64,000 nucleotides of DNA, from positions 4,596,001-4,660,000 of the forward strand of contig JAJTWR010000231.1 of assembly GCA_021613335.1 (NCBI GenBank), given 5' to 3'. Source of the DNA: Whitmania pigra (taxonomy: Eukaryota; Annelida; Clitellata; Hirudinida; Haemopidae). The notes below the pieces were generated by a model. That model worked only from the letters and a program-made list of their open reading frames with translations, ran no database searches and had not been told where the DNA came from. The translations under genes were made by a program, and so were the position numbers. Below, piece after piece: positions 55,101 to 64,000 of the stretch; the first letter of the stretch is position 1; each line of letters starts with the position of its first letter.

Positions 55101-58100
55101 ATATAACATTTTATTTTAACTCGTCCATTTATCAAATGATTATGGTCTTTAAGTTATCGGCAGGAGTTAATTTCATAGATACCGAAAAGTTCTGTAAAGC
55201 GTTAAAACTTTCAGTTACATTGGCTGAAAAATCATGGCTGTAGTGATGCAGATTGATCGAATGGGTAGCGTTCCTGTATGCGACTGTAATAACAACAAGT
55301 ATGTGTCTTGTTCGCAACCCAAACTGCCATGGAGCGCCCTCTAGTAGGATCGCTATATAAATGGCGAATTGATTAAGAAGTGCCTTGACATTATTATTCG
55401 GATACCTAAGGCACTCAAAATATCCGATAAATACTAAATACAAGGCACATGAAAAATTAGTGCTTAACATATGAACGAATACCAAGTAAAGGAATGTCTG
55501 TGATGATATGGTAATTTTTGCTAATGAAAATTTATTATCGCAGAAGAAATGTACATACGTGAAAAAAAACATTAAATTCGTGAAAAGAAGGTTTGCGGTA
55601 GGAAAATTCACACCTCAGGAAACATGTTGACATAAACCGGACCAACTTGTGCAAATAGGGCTTCGTTCGCTCCATTCACCGTTAGATTGACATTTTCTCA
55701 TAAGAGAACCTTCTAGAATGAACCCCTTTTGACATCTATATTTCACAAGTGCCCCGAAAGTGAAATCAGAACCAACTATTACTCCATTGATTGGTGGCAG
55801 AAGTTTCTGACAAGTTATTGCTGAAAAAACTTAACTAATTAATAATCATCGGCGTTAAAGAAGTCAGATAATTATTGAAATAATGAATACAATAAATGTT
55901 ATATTCTTCCTCAGACAATATGACAATACTTATAATTTCGAAAATTATAACAGCATTCGCTTGTTTTATTTCAATGACATCTTGATAATTTGTACGACTG
56001 AGAATGCTCGTTATTTAAAATATTGAAAATCGATACCGCTTGCAAAATATTCATACATCGATATATCGAGTGTGATGGCACGACCACCGCAGAATCTTAT
56101 GAATTTATTATGCAGATAAAACCACTTTGTTTTGTGTAATGAAAGACAAACATATTCAAAATCGGTTTTCTCCTTGGGATCATCCAAATCATCTCAGTTA
56201 TGCAAAGGACTATAATCAAATAAATAAATAAATCTCCTTGGGATCAATAACTTTATTTTCTATAAAGATTTCGGTTTGATGAACTGTATTTAGTGTTAGC
56301 ACATATACCATTCATCCTGGACATATGTAACATTTATCATACTGAAATAACCCGGGGGTCCACAAATAAGTAAGTTAACTACTAAGTTTATTAGAGCAGG
56401 TATTCAGTTAACGGAACTGAATAATAGAAGTTAAGCGTTTAAGGATTGAGGTACTTAAGGATGCAAACGGATATTTGGGCTTCCAAGTTGTCTGGATTCT
56501 CGTTGTTTGTCAGGTGATTATCGAGAATACTTTTCTGTAGCAAAAATAGATCCCACGTGCCCGAAAAAGATGCCAAATATAATTAAGTATAAATTTAATT
56601 ATATTGGCAATATAAACTTAATTAATTTCCAAAAATCTAAGTTTACAACAATACATATGGCTACGTACATACATATACCTAATGGCTACGAAAAAAAAGG
56701 AAGTTCGAGGTTAACATAGGTATTTTCATTACTGTTCGCACAAACGATTGTCAACAAGGATACAGGAGTAGCCCAGAATGTTTCTGAAGAGGCAAAGGTG
56801 GAAATATCTATATATATGTGTGTGTCAGAAATCATCATAAATATCAAAATTAAATAAAGATTAGACCAATAGTGACATAAGTCAAACATAATTTCATTTT
56901 AATACAAAAATTCTCGAGAGTCAGTATTGGAAACTACGGCACCCCGACATAATAGCCCTGCGTCAAAACGACCCCGTCAAATATCCCCGACAAAATAACC
57001 CCGTCAAAACAGCCACGTCAATATATCCTTACGACGAAATTGCCCTACGACAAAATAGCCCTAAAATTTATTGTAAAAAAATTAATAAACTAAATTAAAT
57101 GTAAATTAGTCATATCAAATTGGTTAAATTGTGAGATTATAAGCATTTCCGCTTATATAATCGAAAGGTTCTGCGTTGAAAGAGTATAAAGACGTTTTGT
57201 TTCACGTACTTAACCTTCGATAAGTTATATTAGTTGCAGCTCCAAATCATACGCATTGCAATAAGGAACTCAGGGAAGAATCAAAAGATATTAAACGACC
57301 CGAGGAACAGGCGTGACGTGATGAGTGGCTGGTAAGGTGAATCACTTTGTTTGGCTTGCATATGTTGTACGTCAATCATTGGAACCGGAACTCGGGGAAG
57401 GATCAAAAGAAATTAGACGATCAAAGGAACAGACGTGACTTAATGAGTACCTGATAAATTCTCTAAGTGTCGATTCTTTTTGTGCAGATTTCACATGCTG
57501 CTTGTCAATCGATAATTTACATTAAATATCGACTTGAAAGATCCGTGGAAACTGAGGGAGTAGCTGGAATCCTAATAATATTTTAGACGATTAATCTTCC
57601 ACTTAATGAAATTTCCTCATACCAATTAAACTCAAAAGGTCATAAAAGCATTCAACTAATTTCATTTAAATTTGAAATCAGTTATCGGTTAATGTATTCA
57701 ACTCATATAAATTATTTTTTTAAAAGATAAAATAAAGGGGCTGTTTTGGTCAACATTATTAGCAAAATTTAATTTCCTTGGATGGTATGTTTCTTATTGT
57801 CATAACTTTGTCAAAAAAGTATTTGCGTCATATCACCAACCAAACTCTTGCTATGAGTGAACTTGGAACAACATCCATCCCTGGCATCCCTGGTTGTTTG
57901 GCTAACTAGCGAGAGCTCACCGTCCCAAACAACAGTTTGCTAGCCAGTTTGGTTTTGACCAACTTCAACTGCGAAAAAACTTTTCGCGAAAACGAAGTAT
58001 TGTGTTCGGCCACAAATACCATCAAGACAAGCTCGGCTTCAGTTACTTCAGTTATCTTGAATTGAGAGCTGGTTAGAAATAATTCAAAACTGGCCAATAT

Positions 58101-61100
58101 ACAAATCTCGGGCCTTCATGTTTTTCAAATGTTACTGGTCTCTGCCAGCAGACCTGATTTATCGGTGTTATTCAATAAACATGAACAAACTTCACATTTC
58201 ACTTCAAAACATTGGGATCTGCCCATATCCAATCTATGCCTGTCAACAAATTATCATTAAATGCCTGATTGTATCACATCTTTCTTACGAAGTGGATCAA
58301 CACTGCTAGCAACTGCATCACTGTCACTGTTCAAAAATCAAAGTTTAATGTAGCACGCGCGTACAAATATGATGGCGGTTCTTTATTGAAGAGATAAACC
58401 AAAGAACCTTATAAAATGTAATTTTTTCCCCAAAAATACTTTTTCCAAACCCTAGAAACCCATATTGAGTCTAACTTTAAAAAAAAAACCAAGATCTTGG
58501 CTTAAAAACCCAACAATGGCAACCCTGATTATAACCATATAATTATTAGTACAAAATGTTTAATAGGTATTATTGCAATGTTTCTTCAAAGTTAAGAATT
58601 AGTATTAAGTAAAATGTAACACCGTATACAATAATTTTATATTCAAGAACCACGGATTCGCAAATCAATCGCAAATGGGACAAGTCCGTTTATTTCGACG
58701 CTACTGCAACGTTGTAATGCGGTAATCAGTGATGGGTAGTATTTCAAATTAAATGATTTAAAATAGCGAAATAAAATCTGTTTTGTGATTTTTTTAATTT
58801 TATTTGAAATCAATGATTTTTGTGTGATTTTGATCATTAATTCAGTTCATTTTTTGATGATTGATGCTTTTTTCTTTTCTTAGTATCACGAAATAATTTT
58901 AAAGTATATAAATTTAAAATTTGTGTATTTAAAATATTTAAATATCATTTCCTGTGACATTCTTATCAACTCTCCCTCTTTATTTCTAAGCACATTAAAC
59001 TGAAGTTTTAATATTAGTCTGACTATTGAGTCGTGTCTATAGATCTTTTAAGTTTTAACATTTCTATTGGACGATCTGACCGCTTTTTTGACTCCGAATT
59101 CTCTTGCAAAGAATTGTCCGGTCACGTCACTATTTCTTTCCAAATCTTTGCTAAAAGTTGTTTGTGATTTATCAGTGCTGTAGTAATAAATTTTTGATAT
59201 ATTGTAAACTAATTTTAGTACTATGAAAAAAAATTAATTAAAAAAAAAATTTGACAACCCTTTTGACCATGTAAAAAAAGCAATATGCTTTAAAATATCG
59301 GTCGTATCTAGCCAATGTTTTGTTTTTCTCCATTAAAAAAACCACTGTTTGTTGTGACAAATTACATTTTTTTAAACTTTGGTGGAAAAGTTTTTCAAAA
59401 TTGATTGAGTTAATTTGATCTGATCCTATTTTGATGTGACTAATTTACATTTAATTTACCGCGTTTCACCGAAAATAAAAGGAGTCTGTAATAATTTTTC
59501 CTCCTAAAGTCGCTAGGGCTTATTTTCGGGGGTGTCATATTTTCATAATCAATTAACCAACCAAAACATTTTTCATGTTATACAAATTCCTCAAATACAA
59601 GAGGCAAGGAGTATGGTTTTAATCATTTACTAAAAAAATTATTTTACAATTTTTATGCAGCCCCAGCCAGGACGTTGTGTACTTTCGTTAACTTGATATT
59701 GACAATATTTACTATGAACAATGCCCATCTAGTTCAGAACTTTGTCTTTGTTCTCCTGTACATGTGTCTTATTGCTTGCTGTTTTGTGTTATTGTGTCTT
59801 ATTGTTGTCTTGATGAGGTATAAAATATGGAATTTATTTTTGCACGTTCTCATTCGCTTGGCCCCCAATTGATTTCGGACTCTGTTTCTGGCCCTGGGCC
59901 AAATAGATTTTGCTCAAGTCATTGACCAGTTTGTGACAGTGAAATCAAGAAAAATAAATCTTGTAGACTATGTAAATCAGATTACGACAATAAGTCATGT
60001 AATATAATTTCTATAACATAAATTTGCTTCTTTAAATGCAATGTCTCAATATAATTTAAATGTTTGTCATTATTCAATGTAATTGAAAAACTGGATTAAA
60101 AGTGGATGAGGGGCGCCAACTTTACAGTTTTTTAAAAAACTATTCAAATTAAAATGTGATAAGGTTATCACATTCAATTAAGTGGTGCAGTAAAACTGTT
60201 AATAGGGACATTGTAACTTTGCAGCAAAAAAATGAGCATTGCCCTATATCAAGGTGTCTATACCATAGAAAAATCAGTAAATCCATCAAAATTAACAATT
60301 AGAAAACAATTTACCATATTTTGGGCAAGTCGTAAGATAAAAATACTCAGCTATTACAAATTATTAAAAATAACATTTGATAGTAATTTGTTCCTTTCTG
60401 TGTTTCTCAACTTTGCCTTTCAGATCTTTCCTGAATTATTTTCATGATGTTCCAGAATATAAATTTGCACAGTTATCAATCAATAATTGCTCATAAGGAT
60501 ACACCTAAGCACCCATATTTTTCAATTCGTCGCTTTGCCTAGACTTAATTTCACTAATAGGCATCCATTATTCATATCTGAGGTGGAATTTATATAATTC
60601 ACAAAAAACCATAGATAATTTAAATGAGATCTTCTAAGAAAGGCGTTGAATTGGCATAGAATAATTTCTCAGACTTTTTATTCCAGGCTTCTTTTTGGGA
60701 TATGATCGCAGATGTAAGATCAGGATCGACAGTGTCATTTTTCATGTTCAGCTTAATTGCCACAAGTATCATTTTCATGTGTAATCCAACATCCAAAGCA
60801 AAAAATTAAATTTTGTGACACAAAAAGCTGTTCAATGCAAAATCATATTTCCATTTTCCCACTCTTTGGAAACATGTTTTCATCTAAAGACCAGTTTAAT
60901 GTGTCATGTTCACATAAGACAGAAATGTGCTTCGAATTTTATTTACATCTTGTAAATGTTACAGCGCTTCTACATTTTGAATAAATAAACTTGATATCAA
61001 ACCTCGTCGTAAATTGTCACCATCCTCTGAGTGCAGAGGCATAACTTTGTCATTCTTATATAGTTTATTTAAGTTTATTTATTATAATTTTATTTATTAC

Positions 61101-62944
61101 GTGATTATAATAAAGTTTATTCCTAATAGTATAATTTTTTAAAAGAATAACATTCATTTTACGCGAGACAAATAAATTTAAGCGATAACCAATCTAAAGT
61201 AGATTGAGAAAAGAGAGCAAAGATAAATTAATATACTTGTGCAAGTAACTTCTTGGTAACTCATTGACACTTGCTGTTGGATCTGCTTGGAATGGTTGTA
61301 CTTGTAATCGTACTTGGACTTTGAGTACGTGTACTTGGTATTTTTTTGTATTTAGCCGATCTTTTGAGTGCCTTATATATCCGGATAGGATGTGAAGGCA
61401 CTTCTTAATCGATGTACCATTTCCGATAGCGCCCCTACCTGAGAGCGCTCCCTTGCGGAGCATGACACGTAACGACTGTTGCTTTCACCGCCGTTAGCAG
61501 GAACCTCTGAGCCAACTCGCACGCAACTTGTACTTAAGCCTATGAAGCAGTACAAAGGTCTGGTAAAATATAGCACATGCGCATGTTTTCTGGAAATACG
61601 TGGATAAATATTTTAATCGTGATACACTACATTACGTAGATGGCAGACAATGCTAATTCATGGCAAGAAGGATAAATTTCTGTTTCTTTTATCTTTTCAT
61701 ACCATCACTTCAGAATAATCCTTTAATTTTAAGAACTCAATTCTGGACTCATACTTAGCGAGTTTTTGCATGAACGAAACCAATTGGGCGAAAACAAATA
61801 ATTATTGGTAAATTAGTTGCTCTGTACGATCTGACTTTTAGGTATCAATTTTAGATCTATCGTAAGCGAATTAAGTAATTATACGCATAAAAAAAAGTCT
61901 GCAAAATAACGAGATCACTAACGTTTGCAAGAAGGTATAGAACTGGACCACTTTCCATCTGCTTGACAAGTTAATGTTGCTCTACCTATGAGTTCATAGC
62001 CTTCACTGCATGTGTATCTGACTTTGTTAGGATACACAAAGATATTACCCTCCCTCTTTGAATTAAGGGCGTCTCCGGGATGCCCACACTGTTTGGCTGT
62101 TTGCGAAAAGCCAATTTTTATTAGACAGTCGTTTCGTAATGTTACTTTGGAGTAATCGCAATATCAAAAATCTTACGTTGGCATGTCATCGTCGGTCCTA
62201 CCCATCGACCTTCACCCACACATGTTGCGCCAAAACTTCCTTCATCTTTAAATCCGTTGAGACAAGTGTAAGTAAGCTGTATACCAACAGGAAAGGTTTT
62301 GGATTTAGGATTTCCATCATGGACTGCATGCAAGATTTCTGGAGGTTCTGAGCATATACCCGCTGAATACAGTAAATGTTAATGTCCGTTAAGAGTATAA
62401 AAACCAATGTTAAATATAACTAATTGTAACTTAAATTCTGCGTAACCTGGCATTGTAGGTACAAAATGGGAATCCGGCTGACAAGTAGGAGGATCGCCAC
62501 TCCAAAAGCCATCTCCTTGACAAATTCGTTCTCTTAAGCCGACTAATTGGAAGCCACGATTGCAAGAATATTGAACGCGGGCTCCAAAAATATTGAACGG
62601 AATAATTTCAAATTTTCCATGAAACAAAAGTTTCACGGTTTCGCACTTTTGAGCTTCAATAAAAGTGAAGTAGTGTGGTAGTGTGGTAGTGTGGATCAAA
62701 AACATTGAGAAATAACAATAAGGACATTATTAGATTTGAAACTTACACATTTTCACACAACTCATTCCACAAACGTCGTCACAGACACACTTCCTGCTCC
62801 TACCCTTGCAATTTCTGTCACTGGAGCATCGCTTCAAGCACTTCCGATTAACCGTCAGATCCTTGCGATGTGCACAACCGGCATGTTGGTAGTAATTTCG
62901 CGGAGACAAATGGTCGAAATACTTTGAAGTAATTGGTATAACGC
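48926..62944 (-). CDS. lev-9: LEV-9 / HASP-like secreted protein: WAP-like domain plus eight CCP (sushi) domains
   Basis: Ten exons on the - strand: 62944-62747, 62653-62447, 62362-62177, 62096-61923, 55820-55647, 55076-54992, 53978-53887, 51317-51135, 49416-49243 and 49176-48926. All joins have GT-AG ends and consistent phases. They encode about 574 residues: an eight-cysteine WAP-like module, then eight CCP domains and a stop. Nematode LEV-9 (one WAP plus eight CCP) and the Drosophila homologue HASP have this architecture. Known role: LEV-9 is secreted and clusters acetylcholine receptors at neuromuscular junctions, and HASP is a synaptic-cleft matrix protein. The signal-peptide exon must lie above 62944 and was not found, so this is a 3' partial gene. 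Confidence 0.87.
49243..49416 (-). CDS. lev-9: lev-9-like exon: CCP domain 7
   Basis: PCSRRPPEAKDGIVRFHTFD, AKYICNTGFKIKGNTFLVCQ, YGIWTGKTPVCEE. A complete CCP. The acceptor is ttgattag and the donor gaat|gtgagt. Confidence 0.9.
49638..49750 (+). repeat. Tandem repeat of about 37-38 bp, three units
   Basis: The unit holds tttctaaaaaaagaaattaa followed by atctatttaaatttatt and is repeated almost perfectly three times, so it is recent. Confidence 0.9.
50856..50968 (+). repeat. Dispersed repeat, partner of 12144-12270
   Basis: It shares atggcggac, gaaactggccagt, tagtggacg and tcaaaatgg-like text with the copy at 12144. Confidence 0.55.
51135..51317 (-). CDS. lev-9: lev-9-like exon: CCP domain 6
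   Basis: KCEIPNIENGSVENSLTVGE, RLLYKCENGFTNRSKDGPPE, CQNGTWSRKPTCHP. A complete CCP. The acceptor is aattccag and the donor ccag|gtctaa. Confidence 0.88.
51612..51731 (-). repeat. tRNA-derived SINE, family A (best copy)
   Basis: Read on the - strand, gcgcccg and cgggtgc form a 7-bp acceptor-like stem with one G-T pair. The A-box region is catggcctaacggttaaggc and the B-box region gggattcaaatccc. The tail is gtcctaatcatctagctatg followed by caacggacgttaataaag. The tail matches the LINE-B 3' end. It lacks a proper anticodon arm, so it is a SINE and not a tRNA gene. Confidence 0.85.
52235..52560 (+). repeat. Dispersed repeat, uninterrupted copy
   Basis: This is the counterpart of 45870-46129 plus 47649 onward, without the Tc1 insertion. 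Shared text includes gagcgtttcggccctt and gacggaccatgc. Confidence 0.65.
52585..52640 (-). repeat. Solo LINE/SINE 3' tail
   Basis: On the - strand it reads aagtccaaatcatcctagtt then atgcaacggactttaatcaa and aaataaataaa. It belongs to the sister tail subfamily with ccaaatcat. Confidence 0.75.
53887..53978 (-). CDS. lev-9: lev-9-like exon: second part of CCP domain 5
   Basis: CFGRTNFDGASALTTC then MENGKWSHPVPKCW supplies the remaining three Cys and the Trp. The acceptor is ttttag and the donor tgga|gtgagt. Entry phase 2 and exit phase 1. Confidence 0.86.
53979..54991 (-). other. Intron inside CCP5
   Basis: 1.0 kb. Two overlapping + strand frames (54271-54489 and 54341-54637) have no recognisable domain. 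The phrase aatgaaacagcgtgaa occurs twice (about 54727 and 54925), suggesting a small duplicated or inserted segment. Confidence 0.5.
54992..55076 (-). CDS. lev-9: lev-9-like exon: first part of CCP domain 5
   Basis: VDCGRPDPFYNGYFDGQKTS then YGSNITF. Only the first Cys of the domain is here. The donor ttag|gtgaga gives exit phase 2. CCP5 is the only CCP here split by an intron. Confidence 0.85.
55077..55646 (-). other. Intron with an opposite-strand family-B SINE
   Basis: A 160-codon open frame on the - strand (55611-55132) lies here but reads partly through the SINE and has no protein features. The SINE itself is at 55245-55430. Confidence 0.6.
55245..55430 (+). repeat. tRNA-derived SINE, family B (+ orientation)
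   Basis: cgaatgggtagcgttcct (A-box-like) and cttgttcgcaaccc (B-box-like) are followed by ggagcgccctc and gctatataaatggcg. The 3' part holds aagtgccttgac and ctaaggcactc, which can pair, as in the copy at 61340-61525. Confidence 0.7.
55647..55820 (-). CDS. lev-9: lev-9-like exon: CCP domain 4
   Basis: ITCQKLLPPINGVIVGSDFT, LVKYRCQKGFILEGSLMRKC, SNGEWSERSPIC. A complete CCP. The acceptor is ttttttcag and the donor acaa|gttggt, which is weak but phase-correct. Confidence 0.88.
56186..56230 (+). repeat. Solo LINE/SINE 3' tail (+ orientation)
   Basis: atccaaatcatctcagttat then gcaaaggactataatcaaat and aaataaata: the sister tail subfamily in the opposite orientation. Confidence 0.7.
56420..56690 (+). 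repeat. Dispersed repeat, partner of 28480-28725
   Basis: It shares ggtacttaaggatgcaaa, ccaaatataattaa, gtataaatttaatta and gcaatataaacttaatta in order with the other copy. Confidence 0.6.
56938..57745. mobile_element. Foldback element FB4 (largest core)
   Basis: The left arm (56938-57070) starts ggcaccccgacataatag and has the usual short units with more substitutions. The core contains two related segments of about 110 bp (from about 57266 and 57388) and the FB2-like phrase ggaatcctaataatatttt. The end (57670-57745) has tcagttatcggttaatgt and a single aggggctgttttgg unit. The right arm is nearly gone and no target duplication is visible, so this is the oldest copy. Confidence 0.7.
57780..58526 (-). 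pseudogene. hAT transposon relic, same family as 17421-18476
   Basis: The 5' terminus on the - strand is cagggttgccattgttgg at 58526. About 58050-57930 encodes AELVLMVFVAEHNTSFSR, matching LVLTAFMAEHNFPFA of the other copy. The other terminus is missing beside FB4. The frame is broken. Confidence 0.7.
58732..59130. mobile_element. MITE-like sequence: hAT-like left end and copy of the 24074 element
   Basis: The left part begins cagtgatgggtagtattt, a hAT-like terminus also seen at 1088. From about 58850 to 59125 the sequence parallels 24120-24389, including tattagtctgactatt and ending aattgtccggtcacg. It is probably two elements abutting. Confidence 0.55.
59455..59560. repeat. MITE-like inverted-repeat sequence
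   Basis: gcgtttcaccgaaaataa and gcttattttcgggggtgt are near complements, enclosing a short spacer. It resembles short inverted-repeat transposon derivatives. No target duplication was checked convincingly. Confidence 0.4.
61340..61525 (-). repeat. tRNA-derived SINE, family B
   Basis: On the - strand: gagttggctcagaggttcct (A-box-like), gtcatgctccgcaagg (a decayed B box), then agcgctc...aggggcgctatcgg. The 3' part has gaagtgccttcac and atccggatatataaggcact, similar to 31260-31320. Confidence 0.65.
61923..62096 (-). CDS. lev-9: lev-9-like exon: CCP domain 3
   Basis: KQCGHPGDALNSKREGNIFV, KVRYTCSEGYELIGRATLTC, ADGKWSSSIPSCK. A single-exon CCP, entry and exit phase 1. The donor is aaac|gttagt. 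Confidence 0.9.
62177..62362 (-). CDS. lev-9: lev-9-like exon: CCP domain 2
   Basis: GICSEPPEILHAVHDGNPKS, GIQLTYTCLNGFKDEG, ATCVGEGRWVGPTMTCQ. All CCP cysteines and the Trp are present. The acceptor is tattcag and the donor caac|gtaaga. Confidence 0.9.
62447..62653 (-). CDS. lev-9: lev-9-like exon: CCP domain 1
   Basis: QKCETVKLLFHGKFEIIPFN, GARVQYSCNRGFQLVG, RICQGDGFWSGDPPTCQP: four Cys and the Trp before the last Cys, as in every CCP. A short acidic/proline linker ends the exon. The acceptor is attgaag and the donor ccag|gttacg. Confidence 0.88.
62747..62944 (-). CDS. lev-9: lev-9-like exon: WAP-like four-disulfide module
   Basis: The frame reads VIPITSKYFDHLSPRNYYQH, then eight cysteines: AGCAHRKDLTVNRKCLKRC, SSDRNCKGRSRKCVC, DDVCGMSCVKM. 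Eight Cys with CxC and two CxxxC spacings fit a WAP-like core. The acceptor is tattcag and the donor atgt|gtaagt, exit phase 1. Confidence 0.82.
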
Positions 62945-64000
62945 CTGAATAATTTTATGCTTGACTTATTATTATATCTAAGAATTGCATTGAATAATTA
63001 AATTCAATATTTAAATTATAATTAAATTCAATATTTAAATTATAATTAAATTCAATATTTAAATTATAATTAAATTTAATATTTAAATTATAATTAAATT
63101 CAAAATTATTTGAAACCACGATTTCAAATAATATTTAATAATTTATCTGATAAATCTCTAAATAAAAAAAAATCAGTCCGCAAATATCGATATAATGTGT
63201 GAGTGAGCGCCTGGAATTAAAACCATGCATCCCGAGTTTTATGCATTTACTAAAAAAATCCCTTATAATTCCTCATAAAATTTGGATTTTACATTAACTC
63301 GAGTTTTCGAAATTACGATGTCATTAACAAAATAATTCGGGAGACTTAACTGGTCGATGACATTTTGTTCCAGGAAAAGATTAAATACAAAATCAACGTT
63401 ATTTGTAGAAATCCTGCAATGTCTATCATGTGGAGATTATGAAGAAGTCGTATTGATTCAAAACTACAATTTTGTCTAAATAAAGAAAATAATAAATTAT
63501 TTCAATAAAATTATTAGCACAATAACATTCATGCTCTTATGATGAATCATGTCAATGTATGTTTACCAACCCTTCCAGATCAGTTAATATCTTCCCTAGA
63601 TTGCATGGAAGTTTCCTCAGTAAATCCGGAATACATCCAGGCTTGGCGAGTGAAGAAATGTCTGACACAAGAAAATATTCTGCTTATAAAGAAGCATTTC
63701 TGTGCGGTCACACCTAAGCATTTCCAAATAAAATTACATTTATTTTTTCACTTAAATTAAATAAATTTAGCATAATTTGATTCAAGTTTTTATTATAATT
63801 CAAAATTGATGTAAATGTTTAGTTGAGCGTCAGTTATCCGAATAACTTTATGTATAATCGAATATATTGAAAAAAAATTAAGAAAAACTTTTCAGACTAA
63901 ACAAAAACAATATTATAAGCGACATTATTTGCATCAAAATTAGTATCACAGTTGCTCCAATTTTCAAATGCTGCATAAAGTTATACCCCAGAGAAAGGTT
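62945..64000 (-). other. Upstream of the first visible lev-9-like exon
   Basis: An intron or 5' region is expected here. A 24-bp tandem repeat lies at 62998-63104. No signal-peptide exon was identified on the - strand. A 73-codon + strand frame at 63539-63760 has no recognisable features. Confidence 0.5.
62998..63104 (+). repeat. 24-bp tandem repeat, about 4.5 units
   Basis: The unit aattaaattcaatatttaaa plus ttat repeats with a single c-to-t change in one unit. Each unit is strongly self-complementary. Confidence 0.9.

Larger units (their letters stand above)
55821..61922 (-). other. Large intron of the lev-9-like gene
   Basis: 6.1 kb between CCP3 and CCP4. It contains a solo SINE/LINE tail (56186-56230), a dispersed repeat (56420-56690), foldback FB4 (56938-57745), a hAT relic (57780-58526), MITE-like sequence (58732-59130 and 59455-59560) and a family-B SINE (61340-61525). 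59870-61290 is otherwise AT-rich with only chance ORFs. Confidence 0.75.

Noticed and set aside
55132..55611. 160-codon - strand ORF between CCP4 and CCP5
   Set aside because: It reads partly through an opposite-strand SINE, has no cysteine pattern of a CCP and lies within an intron.

Overview
The window is an AT-rich, repeat-dense piece of animal nuclear DNA. It has spliced genes with GT-AG introns, several kinds of LINE, tRNA-derived SINEs, and hAT, Tc1/mariner and piggyBac transposons. The two host genes have their clearest relatives in protostomes, so an arthropod with a large, transposon-rich genome is the best guess. I cannot name the species.

Host gene 1 (+ strand, 18602-26483) is a syd-1 / RhoGAP100F / SYDE family presynaptic organiser. 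Eight exons encode a PDZ domain, a long basic and glutamine-rich linker, a C2 domain and a RhoGAP domain. Host gene 2 (- strand, 62944 down to 48926) is a LEV-9 / HASP-type secreted synaptic protein: one eight-cysteine WAP-like domain followed by exactly eight CCP/sushi domains over ten exons. Its signal-peptide exon is not visible. Both families organise synapses, SYD-1 inside the presynaptic cell and LEV-9/HASP in the synaptic cleft.

The rest is layered mobile DNA. 1-7300: decayed LINEs (RNase H-type 'LINE-B family', CR1/jockey-like, and an RLE type), cut by a textbook hAT element (3352-4349) and a small foldback element (4509-4691). 7300-18500: mostly unique AT-rich DNA with a foldback element, Tc1, piggyBac and hAT relics and SINEs. 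26500-32400: intergenic DNA, an R4/Dong-like LINE 3' half joined to a (TTA)n array, and a cluster of SINEs and SINE/LINE tails. 32400-41040: a CR1/jockey-like LINE on the - strand, split by a LINE-B copy whose 1252-codon ORF2 is open from end to end. 41040-45830: an R4/Dong-like element embedded in (TAA)n arrays, itself split by a foldback element that carries a hAT fragment. 46130-47648: a Tc1 element with terminal inverted repeats, inserted in an older dispersed repeat. The introns of the lev-9-like gene hold more SINEs, foldback, hAT and MITE copies.

The most unusual observations are: (1) a foldback family whose arms are short tandem units of the type gccccgtcaaaaca / gcccggcgacaaaata, with four copies in 64 kb, two of them with target duplications; (2) a tRNA-derived SINE whose 3' tail matches the 3' end of the LINE carrying the open ORF2, which points to a LINE/SINE partnership; (3) RLE-type LINEs bounded by TAA arrays, as in Dong elements; (4) two synapse-organiser genes side by side. 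All exon boundaries come from reading splice sites and reading phases by eye, without transcripts.
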